This document shows positions 1-5,722 of a stretch of 5,807 bases of DNA, in pieces. Source of the stretch: Bacteroidota bacterium (GTDB lineage Bacteria > Bacteroidota > Bacteroidia > Flavobacteriales > Weeksellaceae); assembly GCA_023448955.1 (NCBI GenBank), contig JAEXJU010000170.1, positions 1-5,807 on the forward strand, in the 5' to 3' direction. Positions within the stretch are counted from its first letter, which is position 1. Each line of letters starts with the position of its first letter. Below the pieces are notes generated by a model. That model did not search any database. It was not told where the DNA came from and was given only the letters and a program-made list of their open reading frames with translations. The translations under genes were made by a program, and so were the position numbers.

Positions 1-342
1 GAACTCACAAGAGCTTTGCAATTCATCACGCCAAAAGAAAAAAACTGGAAAATTCCTGTGCTTTTTGGTTCTGCATTGGAAAAAACTGGTTTGGACGAAG
101 TTTTTAATAAAATCGAGGACTATATTTCGTTGAAAATAAAGAACGGAACTTTCATTGAAACCAGAAAAAATCAAGCTAAGAAACGATTTGAATTCTGGGT
201 TAGAGAATATATTCTTGAGAAAGCAAAAAATGACCACTTGCTGGAAAACTCATTTCAAGAACATAGGAAAAATGCTTCAGAACTGAAATCTAATCCTAGT
301 TCTGAAGCCCATGATTTTGTTAATAAGCTCTTTGGAAAATAG
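1..342 (+). CDS. meaB: MeaB/ArgK-type GTPase, C-terminal part (5' end outside window)
   Basis: The reading frame is open from base 1 (ELTRALQFITPKEKNW...) to TAG at 340-342, so 113 residues of a protein that is usually about 320-350 long are visible. MeaB is a cytoplasmic SIMIBI-class GTPase that assists loading of, and protects, the B12-dependent methylmalonyl-CoA mutase. The segment IPVLFGSALEKTGLDEV matches the end of the G domain, with the SA of the G5 guanine-binding loop. It is followed by the long charged helices (RKNQAKKRFEFWVREYILEKA) that form the C-terminal dimerisation arm of the family. The Walker A and switch regions lie upstream of the window and cannot be checked. A TTG at 16-18 is in frame but is an internal Leu codon, not a start. 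The stop touches the stop of the convergent lipoprotein gene. Family assignment is from recognition of the C-terminal pattern; fairly sure. Confidence 0.85.
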   Translation, partial: ELTRALQFITPKEKNWKIPVLFGSALEKTGLDEVFNKIEDYISLKIKNGTFIETRKNQAKKRFEFWVREYILEKAKNDHLLENSFQEHRKNASELKSNPSSEAHDFVNKLFGK

Positions 343-858
343 TTATTTATCTACCGAGATGTTCCCATCAAAGCTGATTGGCTGCCTGTTATTAGACTGA
401 ACAGAAAGAAATGCACTGCCGTTTTTGAAAATCTCAAGATTGAAAACATAGTTTTCCTTAGTATCTCTCGGTGTGATAATCAACAGGGTATTTCCTTTTT
501 TAGTTGAAGACTGTTTTATGTCAAATACTTTTGATTCAAATCTGAGGCCTCCATTATTAGCATCGCCCGGAATGGCATTGAATGCACGCCCGAAATAAGG
601 CAAACCTACACTGAGAAGATCTTTTTTCAGATTAAATCCATAGCCGGGATCAAGGTTCAGAATTCTGCTGGAAGATGTGTTTGGCAATGAGTTTAGAACA
701 TTGATGACATCCCCATTCATCGGGAATGCTCTGGTTGCATTGTAGTTAAATTCTTTATTAGTAATCGCGGACTCAAGCGTAGAAGGATCTAAATAAATCT
801 GAGTGCTACAACTGACAACTGAAAAAAAAGTGGCTATTAGTATGATGAAAGTTCTCAT
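343..858 (-). CDS. DUF4251-family lipoprotein
   Basis: The product has 171 residues. It starts with a short lipoprotein signal (MRTFIILIATFFSVVSC): one Arg, a hydrophobic core, and a VVSC lipobox with the acylated Cys at 17. After the Cys come S-T-Q-I-Y, with no run of acidic residues, so I see no clear surface-export signal of the Bacteroidota type; periplasm-facing outer-membrane anchoring is the inference. The body carries the hallmarks I associate with DUF4251: a mid-protein segment LNLDPGYGFNLKKDLLSVGL, then LPYFGRAF at about 86-93, GGLRFESKVFD at about 103-113, and the C-terminal SNNRQPISFDGNI at about 155-167. The family has no known function and is expected to be a small beta-rich fold. 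The gene runs away from the glycosyltransferase gene with an 83-nt gap, so it probably has its own promoter, although I found no good TAnnTTTG element there. The start ATG at 856-858 is the only one that gives the full signal peptide. Confidence 0.87.
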   Translation of the reverse strand: MRTFIILIATFFSVVSCSTQIYLDPSTLESAITNKEFNYNATRAFPMNGDVINVLNSLPNTSSSRILNLDPGYGFNLKKDLLSVGLPYFGRAFNAIPGDANNGGLRFESKVFDIKQSSTKKGNTLLIITPRDTKENYVFNLEIFKNGSAFLSVQSNNRQPISFDGNISVDK

Positions 859-861
859 TTT

Positions 862-882
862 TTTGATTATTTATTTGATTAT
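862..882. repeat. 9-bp tandem-spaced direct repeat in lipoprotein leader
   Basis: TTTGATTAT occurs at 862-870 and again at 874-882 with a period of 12 nt, directly upstream of the minus-strand lipoprotein start (on that strand ATAATCAAA, TAA, ATAATCAAA, then AAAATG). The A-rich run may simply favour translation initiation in a phylum that seldom uses Shine-Dalgarno pairing. It could be chance in AT-rich DNA. Confidence 0.3.
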
Positions 883-941
883 CAATACAAAAACCATACA
901 AGTTTCTAATTAGATCATTAAAGCATAGGAAAGTTAATCTT

Positions 942-2039
942 CTACAGAATTTCTTTTGCAGTTTCGGAGAAGATTTTCAGTATTTTTTCTTCTTCATTTT
1001 CCCAGCAAAGCTCATCTGCTGCAGCATTGAGATGGTAAAGATAAGAAGCCTTACCTTTTGCCAGTACAAGGTTTAATCTAGCAGCAATATGTTCTGGAGA
1101 ATGATTTTCAATAATCTCACCAACGCCAAAAGTATTCACTATCTTACGCATCTCCGGAAAATCAGAAACAACAACAGGAACCCTGGATTGGATATAATCC
1201 GAAATTTTATTTGGTAAAGAATAATAATAACTCAACCCATTATTTTCTTCTATGCTGATTCCAACATCTGCTTCCGGCGTAACCTTCCTAAGATCATCCG
1301 GGGTAAGCTTTCCGAGAAACCTGACTTTATCTTCCAAATGGTTCTCAATAGAAACTGCACGGTAAAAATCTTCCGCCGGTCCGCAGCCTGCAATCCAAAG
1401 CTCAGCATTGTCTATCCATTTCATAGCAAGGATCGCCTTGTCCAGCCCGCGGGAATAGTTTAGCCAACCTTGATAAAGTATGATTTTTGTGTCATTTTCA
1501 TCGATTCCGGAAAAATGAGATTTCCTTGGCAGATTCCTGACAACAATAGGTCTCTTTATCCCATATTCTTTCACAAACCAATCTGCATAGGAATCACTCG
1601 CCGTGATCATTCTTTTTATTTTAGGCACCAATTTTTTTTCAATTGATTTCCATATTTTTTTCACCCATCTGCCTTGTATTGTTGGCATTTCGGTGAAAAT
1701 TTCGTGGCTGTCAAAAACCAGAGGAATACCTAATTTTTTAGAAATGAGATAATTTGGCACTATCGTTTCCAAATCATTGGCCAATAAAATGGTCTTATTG
1801 TCAGCATTTTTTTTCAGCTCACGATAAAGTTTCGTCTGAAATTCTATGTATGCGAAACGTGCTTTTTTAGACCTGAGTTTTATTCTGTAAAATGGATAAG
1901 GTCTTTCCATTTCAGGCTCGCCTAACCAATCATTACCAATCAGATATGGCTGATAGCCGTTATCATAAAGTGTTTTGCAAACCTTTTCCACTCGCTGGTC
2001 GGTCTGTAGATTATTAAAAACACTTACAATAACTTTCAT
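942..2039 (-). CDS. GT4-like (GT-B fold) glycosyltransferase
   Basis: The product has 365 residues, a normal length for a GT-B glycosyltransferase, and no signal peptide or membrane helix, so it acts in the cytoplasm or at the inner membrane face, transferring a sugar from a nucleotide donor. The N-terminal Rossmann half begins MKVIVSVFNNLQTDQRVEKV, with DQRV at about 14-17 as in many Bacteroidota GT4 enzymes, and contains LLANDLETIVPNYL (85-98) and FDSHEIFTEMP (109-119). The C-terminal half shows ILYQGWLNYSRGLDKAI (187-203), WIAGCGP (215-221), VRFLGKL (239-245) and the donor-site region LPNKISDYIQSRVPVV (275-290). In that region the usual E-x7-E pair seems to be Y273 and D281, so the canonical first Glu is missing; this occurs in related NK-type subfamilies. 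The substrate cannot be told; an envelope polysaccharide or glycolipid is a guess. The start ATG lies 3 nt after the stop of the small membrane-protein gene, so the two are almost certainly co-transcribed. I see no hairpin terminator after its TAG. Confidence 0.88.
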   Translation of the reverse strand: MKVIVSVFNNLQTDQRVEKVCKTLYDNGYQPYLIGNDWLGEPEMERPYPFYRIKLRSKKARFAYIEFQTKLYRELKKNADNKTILLANDLETIVPNYLISKKLGIPLVFDSHEIFTEMPTIQGRWVKKIWKSIEKKLVPKIKRMITASDSYADWFVKEYGIKRPIVVRNLPRKSHFSGIDENDTKIILYQGWLNYSRGLDKAILAMKWIDNAELWIAGCGPAEDFYRAVSIENHLEDKVRFLGKLTPDDLRKVTPEADVGISIEENNGLSYYYSLPNKISDYIQSRVPVVVSDFPEMRKIVNTFGVGEIIENHSPEHIAARLNLVLAKGKASYLYHLNAAADELCWENEEEKILKIFSETAKEIL

Positions 2040-2042
2040 GAT

Positions 2043-2258
2043 TTAATCGTTCTTTACCAAATGATAAATCTGAACCAAAGCCAAAATCACGTTTGGAATG
2101 ATAATAGGCCAAAGCATACCGCTGTAGATTCCGTAGATTACAAAGCAGATACAGCCTATCAGATTGACAAGACGAATTGTTTTAATCTCTTTTAATAAGA
2201 AGCTGCCGACCACAAAAGCCGATGCTACATAACCTACATATTCTGCCCAATTATTCAT
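2043..2258 (-). CDS. Small three-helix inner-membrane protein (YgjV/SemiSWEET-like)
   Basis: The product starting MNNWAEYVGY has 71 residues and is almost wholly hydrophobic. Helices lie at about 5-23, 27-46 and 48-67, with a positive loop (KEIKTIR) between the first two and a charged tail KND. This fits the short Bacteroidota proteins related to the YgjV type. The three-helix plan and the pattern IYGIYSGMLWPIIIPNVILA also resemble SemiSWEET half-transporters, which carry sugars as dimers; that is an inference from topology and a short pattern, not a firm homology. An in-frame ATG at 2289-2291 would add 11 residues (MFRFVVLKNKT). I prefer 2258 because a TAnnTTTG promoter element overlaps that extension and because the short form begins like family members. 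The gene is first in a unit with the glycosyltransferase, 3 nt apart, so translational coupling is likely. The function is unknown. Confidence 0.75.
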   Translation of the reverse strand: MNNWAEYVGYVASAFVVGSFLLKEIKTIRLVNLIGCICFVIYGIYSGMLWPIIIPNVILALVQIYHLVKND

Positions 2259-2278
2259 AGTTTTATTTTTGAGGACTA

Positions 2279-2310
2279 CAAACCTAAACATTTTTGAGTG
2301 GATAAAAAAA
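2279..2310 (-). promoter_or_regulatory. Candidate Bacteroidota promoter for the membrane protein-glycosyltransferase unit
   Basis: On the minus strand TAGGTTTG at 2286-2279 is an exact match to the Bacteroidota -7 element TAnnTTTG. Seventeen nt upstream is a T-run (2310-2304) that could act as a poor -33 element (TTTT instead of TTTG). Transcription would start near 2272, giving a leader of about 14 nt before ATG 2258. If real, it rules out the ATG at 2291. Confidence 0.42.
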
Positions 2311-2373
2311 TTAGGTCATAAAGTCCCGTTTTCCTGATTGGCAATTAATTTGCAAAACAAATTTTATAAATTT

Positions 2374-2390
2374 TACAATTAATTATTGTA
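2374..2390. promoter_or_regulatory. 17-bp dyad upstream of clpC, possible operator
   Basis: TACAAT at 2374-2379 and ATTGTA at 2385-2390 are perfect inverted arms around TAATT. The dyad ends 42 nt before the clpC ATG, in the 174-nt divergent spacer (2259-2432). It could be an operator for stress control of clpC. It does not resemble CIRCE, and I recognise no named regulator. Chance is a real alternative in such AT-rich DNA. The rest of the spacer shows no convincing plus-strand promoter; the closest -7-like string is TTAATTTG at 2345-2352, with one mismatch. Confidence 0.35.
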
Positions 2391-2432
2391 GGATTATTTA
2401 TAAAAAACATAACTTAGTGAATATTTTTAATT

Positions 2433-4964
2433 ATGGATTATAAATTTTCAGACGGTTTGAACCGCGTGTTCAAACAAAGCAAAAATGAAGCAAGGCGTTT
2501 GCAGAGTGAGTTTCTGAATACTGAACATTTCCTTTTAGGAATTATCAAAACTGAAAATTCTGCAAAAGAAATCCTCGAAAATCTGAATGCCGACCTTACC
2601 CAGATAAAGAGAAAAATCGAAACCCTGAGCGCTGTAAACTCTAACCCGTTCACATCCAATATGGGCAGCATTTCTTTTACTAAAATGGCGGATCAGGCCG
2701 TAAAACGTTCCGAGCTGGAGTGCAGACAGTATCAGTCTGCAGATATCAATACGGTTCATCTTTTATTAGGTGTGCTTTACAAACAGGAAGATCCTACTTC
2801 CAGCATTCTTCAGGCTTATGATATTGATTATGATGCGGTGCAGAAAGCGTACAGAACGATGTTGAAAAATACCGATCAGCTACCTCAAAACAGCGCTTAC
2901 GATGACGATGAAGAAAAGGACGAGCCTTACAGCCAAATGAAAAAGCCTACAGGAAATCTTGGCGCTCAGAAAAGCAAAACACCGACTTTAGATAATTTTG
3001 GTAGAGATCTGACTGCTTTGGCAAGAGACGGAAAACTAGACCCGGTTATCGGCCGTGAAAAGGAAATTGAAAGAGTTTCTCAGATTCTATCAAGAAGAAA
3101 GAAAAACAATCCGCTTTTGATTGGTGAGCCAGGGGTTGGTAAATCTGCGATTGCGGAAGGCTTGGCATTAAGGATTCAACAGAAAAAAGTATCGAGAGTT
3201 CTTTACGGCAAACGAGTTATTACATTGGATTTGGCAAGTCTTGTTGCCGGAACAAAATACCGTGGACAGTTCGAAGAAAGAATGAAAGCGATAATGACGG
3301 AACTGGAAAAAAACCGTGATGTCATTCTTTTCATTGATGAGTTGCATACAATAGTTGGCGCAGGAAGTTCTACAGGAAGCTTGGACGCATCCAATATGTT
3401 CAAACCGGCCTTAGCAAGAGGCGAAATTCAATGCATTGGCGCAACAACATTGGATGAATACCGACAGTACATCGAGAAAGATGGCGCTTTGGAAAGAAGA
3501 TTCCAGAAAGTGATGGTGGAACCGACTTCTATCGAAGAAACGATTCAAATCCTTCATCAAATCAAAGATAAATATGAAGACCATCACAATGTTCATTACA
3601 GCGATGAAGCCATTAATGCTTGTGTCAACTTAACAGCAAGATATATTACGGACCGATTCCTTCCGGACAAAGCGATTGACGCGATGGACGAAGCCGGTTC
3701 CAGAGTTTATATCAAAAATATGAAAGTTCCTACGGAGATCATCGACCACGAAAAACGTATCGAAGAAGTGAAGGACTTGAAACAACAAGCGGTAAAAGCT
3801 CAGGATTATCTGGAAGCCAGAAAACTGAAAGATGAAGAAGAAAGACTTCAAATCGAATTAAATCTTGCCCAGGAACAATGGGACAAAGATGTAAAGGAGA
3901 AAAAAGAAGAAGTTACAGAGGAAAATGTTGCAGAAGTGGTTTCTATGATGAGTGGTGTTCCGGTAACCAAAGTTGGCAAAAATGAGTTGGATAAACTCGC
4001 TCAGATGGACGAAAAGCTGAACGGAAAAGTGATTGGACAGGAAGATGCTGTTAAGAAAGTGGTGAAAGCCATCCAAAGAAATAGAGCTGGTCTGAAAGAT
4101 CCGAACCGTCCAATCGGGACATTTATTTTCTTGGGAACAACGGGTGTTGGTAAAACCGAGCTTGCAAAAGTGATGGCTCGCGAATTATTTGATTCTGATG
4201 AAGCATTAATAAGAATCGACATGAGCGAATATATGGAGAAATTCGCTGTTTCTAGATTGGTTGGTGCGCCTCCGGGATATGTTGGGTACGAAGAAGGCGG
4301 ACAATTGACGGAAGCGGTTAGAAGAAAACCTTATGCTGTAGTTCTTTTAGACGAGATAGAGAAAGCGCATCCGGATGTCTTCAACATTCTTTTACAAATT
4401 TTGGATGAAGGTCATGTAACGGATTCTCTTGGAAGAAAAATCGATTTCAGAAATACGATTATCATATTGACATCCAATATCGGAACTAGAGATCTTAAAG
4501 ATTTTGGTGATGGTGTCGGCTTCGGAACTAATGCTAAGAAAACCAATTCTGATGCAAGAGCCAGATCTACAATTGAAAGTGCTTTGAAAAAAGCTTTCGC
4601 ACCGGAATTCCTGAACAGAATTGATGATATCATTATCTTCAACTCTCTTGAACAAGCGGACATCAGAAGAATCATAGATCTTGAGTTAAGCAAACTTTAC
4701 AGCAGATTAGAAAAATTAGGCTATAAAGTAGAATTGACTGATGAAGCTAAGGATTTCATTGCTGAAAAAGGCTGGGACAAAGATTTTGGTGCAAGACCAT
4801 TGAAACGAGCTATTCAGAAGTACATTGAAGATCTGCTGGCGGAAATGCTGGTCAATAAACAGTTCGGAGAGGGCGAAAAAGTTGTGCTGGAAGTCAATGA
4901 AGCGAAAGACGGTTTGATTGGTAATTCTCAGAAAGAAAAGACCTCAAAGGAAAGTGTGAACTAA
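2433..4964 (+). CDS. clpC: ClpC-type AAA+ unfoldase of the Clp protease
   Basis: The product has 843 residues, a full-length ClpC. It is a hexameric cytoplasmic ATPase that unfolds proteins and feeds them to ClpP. Order of parts: two Clp N-repeats (about 1-145), an acidic linker (DDDEEKDEP, 157-165), then AAA-1 with Walker A GEPGVGKS (231-238), Walker B VILFIDE (297-303) and arginines in ERRF (354-357). Next comes a short middle domain with a UVR-like coiled motif (about 446-480, containing AQDYLEARKLKDEEE), which marks ClpC rather than ClpB or ClpA. AAA-2 follows, with Walker A GTTGVGKT (568-575), Walker B VVLLDE (636-641), PEFLNRID (724-731) and sensor-2 GARP (786-789). VGF at 695-697 fits the ClpP-docking loop, so it should work with ClpP rather than as a lone disaggregase. 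A lysine- and serine-rich tail ends the protein. No clpP, mcsA/mcsB or ctsR neighbour is present, so control differs from Bacillus, where ClpC needs the adaptor MecA. All key residues are intact. Monocistronic: divergent neighbour upstream, terminator downstream. Confidence 0.96.
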   Translation: MDYKFSDGLNRVFKQSKNEARRLQSEFLNTEHFLLGIIKTENSAKEILENLNADLTQIKRKIETLSAVNSNPFTSNMGSISFTKMADQAVKRSELECRQYQSADINTVHLLLGVLYKQEDPTSSILQAYDIDYDAVQKAYRTMLKNTDQLPQNSAYDDDEEKDEPYSQMKKPTGNLGAQKSKTPTLDNFGRDLTALARDGKLDPVIGREKEIERVSQILSRRKKNNPLLIGEPGVGKSAIAEGLALRIQQKKVSRVLYGKRVITLDLASLVAGTKYRGQFEERMKAIMTELEKNRDVILFIDELHTIVGAGSSTGSLDASNMFKPALARGEIQCIGATTLDEYRQYIEKDGALERRFQKVMVEPTSIEETIQILHQIKDKYEDHHNVHYSDEAINACVNLTARYITDRFLPDKAIDAMDEAGSRVYIKNMKVPTEIIDHEKRIEEVKDLKQQAVKAQDYLEARKLKDEEERLQIELNLAQEQWDKDVKEKKEEVTEENVAEVVSMMSGVPVTKVGKNELDKLAQMDEKLNGKVIGQEDAVKKVVKAIQRNRAGLKDPNRPIGTFIFLGTTGVGKTELAKVMARELFDSDEALIRIDMSEYMEKFAVSRLVGAPPGYVGYEEGGQLTEAVRRKPYAVVLLDEIEKAHPDVFNILLQILDEGHVTDSLGRKIDFRNTIIILTSNIGTRDLKDFGDGVGFGTNAKKTNSDARARSTIESALKKAFAPEFLNRIDDIIIFNSLEQADIRRIIDLELSKLYSRLEKLGYKVELTDEAKDFIAEKGWDKDFGARPLKRAIQKYIEDLLAEMLVNKQFGEGEKVVLEVNEAKDGLIGNSQKEKTSKESVN

Positions 4965-4982
4965 TCAATTTAAAATAATTTC

Positions 4983-5013
4983 TGACCACCTAAGAAATTT
5001 AGGTGGTCATTTT
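4983..5013 (+). terminator. Intrinsic terminator after clpC
   Basis: TGACCACCTAA (4983-4993) pairs perfectly with TTAGGTGGTCA (4999-5009) around a GAAAT loop, and TTTT follows (5010-5013). The 11-bp stem begins 18 nt after the clpC stop. The T-tract is short, and the next gene starts only 10 nt later, so the hairpin could also lie in that gene's leader if transcription reads through or starts upstream. Confidence 0.85.
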
Positions 5014-5023
5014 ATAAACTATT

Positions 5024-5608
5024 ATGGATGATGAATCAATAGACTACCTATTAAAAAACATACCCGGCCTTACGCAAGAAGACCTCAATTTATTATTGCC
5101 AGATATTAGGCTAAGGAAAATACATTCTGGTGATATTCTTATAGAATCCGATGAGAACAACAGAAAAGTGTTTTTCATCAAAAGCGGGATTGTACGTATC
5201 TACTGTCTGATGGATAATGGTGTGGACAAAACCATACTTTTCCATACCAAGAGGAGTTTTTTGGGAAATTACGACGGGATCATTTTTGGCAGACCTTCGA
5301 AATATTGTTATCAGGCGATTGGAGAGACAGAAGTATTTGAGCTCACATACGATTCAATTTACAAAAACTCTCAGAAAAGCATCACTCTCAATAACTTGCG
5401 TGGTAATATGTTTCTGGCAATGATGGGTATATTCCTGAGGCAAATCGAAGATTATGTTCTTTTAAATCCCGAAGAGCGGTATCAGAAGCATCTTGATGAA
5501 AACGCTTCTGTACTGAAAAAAGTCCCTTCCAAATATCTCGCCAGCCTGCTGGGAATCACGCCGGTATCTCTGAGCAGAATAAAAAAAAGAATTTTTCGGG
5601 GAAATTAA
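5024..5608 (+). CDS. Crp/Fnr-family transcriptional regulator
   Basis: The product has 194 residues, the usual size of the compact Crp-like regulators of Bacteroidota. Residues about 15-110 form the cyclic-nucleotide-binding-like beta roll (LRKIHSGDILIESDENNRKVFFIKSGIVRIY, then the FHTKRSFLGNYDG segment). Residues about 120-145 give the long dimerisation helix, and the C-terminus has the helix-turn-helix KYLASLLGITPVSLSRIKKRI (170-190), with SLSRIKK as recognition helix. The cAMP-contact signature of enterobacterial CRP (RGE followed by R-S/T-A) is not seen: the matching stretch reads FLGNYDGIIFGRPSKYCYQAIG. There is also no N-terminal Cys cluster as in FNR. The ligand is therefore unknown and may not be cAMP. 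The start ATG at 5024 lies 10 nt after the clpC terminator. No TAnnTTTG promoter is visible before it, so its transcription may depend on read-through or on an element inside the clpC end. An inverted repeat suited to this family overlaps its stop codon. Confidence 0.92.
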   Translation: MDDESIDYLLKNIPGLTQEDLNLLLPDIRLRKIHSGDILIESDENNRKVFFIKSGIVRIYCLMDNGVDKTILFHTKRSFLGNYDGIIFGRPSKYCYQAIGETEVFELTYDSIYKNSQKSITLNNLRGNMFLAMMGIFLRQIEDYVLLNPEERYQKHLDENASVLKKVPSKYLASLLGITPVSLSRIKKRIFRGN

Positions 5609-5622
5609 CAAACGTTAATTTC
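5601..5622. promoter_or_regulatory. Perfect inverted repeat, candidate Crp/Fnr-family operator
   Basis: GAAATTAAC (5601-5609) and GTTAATTTC (5614-5622) are perfect 9-bp inverted arms around AAAC. The core TTAAC-N4-GTTAA has the spacing of FNR-type sites (TTGAT-N4-ATCAA) but other bases. The left arm includes the last codons and stop of the Crp-like gene; the right arm covers the -33 region of the next promoter. There is no T-tract, so it is not a terminator. Binding by the adjacent regulator is inferred. Confidence 0.55.
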
Positions 5623-5648
5623 TAATACGCAGATTGATATTATCTTTG
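5619..5648 (+). promoter_or_regulatory. Candidate Bacteroidota promoter after the Crp-like gene
   Basis: TATCTTTG at 5641-5648 matches the -7 element TAnnTTTG exactly. TTTC at 5619-5622, 18 nt upstream, is one base from the -33 TTTG. A start near 5653-5655 is predicted. No plus-strand gene follows, only a hairpin with a T-tract, so the promoter probably drives a short untranslated RNA. The imperfect -33 overlapping the inverted repeat suggests dependence on an activator, or repression. Confidence 0.5.
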
Positions 5649-5654
5649 CACTCC

Positions 5655-5722
5655 ACAATAAGGCTCTCCTATTCCAGCTTAAACACAAAATGATGAAAAT
5701 AAAGGAGGGCTTTATTTTTTTT
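5655..5722 (+). ncRNA. Candidate small RNA (about 65-70 nt)
   Basis: The predicted transcript runs from just after the TATCTTTG element to the end of a T8 tract. It would be almost entirely one long hairpin: a 14-bp stem with a 32-nt A-rich, mostly unpaired loop (5671-5702, with CAGCTTAAACAC and GATGAAAATAA) that could pair with targets or bind a protein. It holds no convincing coding sequence. I do not recognise it as a named RNA family. The simpler alternative is that the hairpin is only the terminator of the Crp-like gene and the -7 match is chance. Confidence 0.38.
5657..5722 (+). terminator. Intrinsic terminator (long-loop), plus-strand polarity
   Basis: AATAAGGCTCTCCT (5657-5670) pairs along all 14 positions with AGGAGGGCTTTATT (5703-5716), including two G-U pairs (5662/5711 and 5665/5708). 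Eight Ts follow (5715-5722), the first two also being part of the stem. On the minus strand the two wobbles become A-C mismatches and there is no U-run, so the hairpin serves plus-strand transcripts. It ends inside the stop codon of the converging gene. Confidence 0.78.

Noticed and set aside
16..18. TTG as start codon of a 108-residue protein
   Set aside because: The frame is open upstream to base 1 with MeaB-like residues (ELTRA), so it is the middle of a longer gene.
905..914. 10-bp palindrome TCTAATTAGA between glycosyltransferase and lipoprotein genes
   Set aside because: It is short, AT-rich and has no loop or T-tract; expected by chance.
2259..2291. Longer N-terminus (MFRFVVLKNKT) for the small membrane protein
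   Set aside because: It overlaps a TAnnTTTG element and adds a charged stretch before an otherwise typical beginning; kept only as an alternative.
2345..2352. TTAATTTG as the clpC promoter -7 element
   Set aside because: One mismatch at a key position and no TTTG or TTG 17-23 nt upstream, so I could not support it.
2438..4693. Several minus-strand open frames of 60-95 codons inside clpC
   Set aside because: They lie antisense to a fully conserved gene, give low-complexity Phe/Ser/Ile-rich products, and have no recognisable domain; they are shadows of clpC codon use.
5217..5423. 68-codon open frame on the plus strand in another frame of the regulator gene
   Set aside because: It overlaps conserved Crp-like coding sequence, and its product shows no recognisable pattern.
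5601..5622. Inverted repeat after the regulator read as a terminator
   Set aside because: It is AT-rich, has no T-tract behind it, and a much stronger terminator lies just downstream; an operator fits better.
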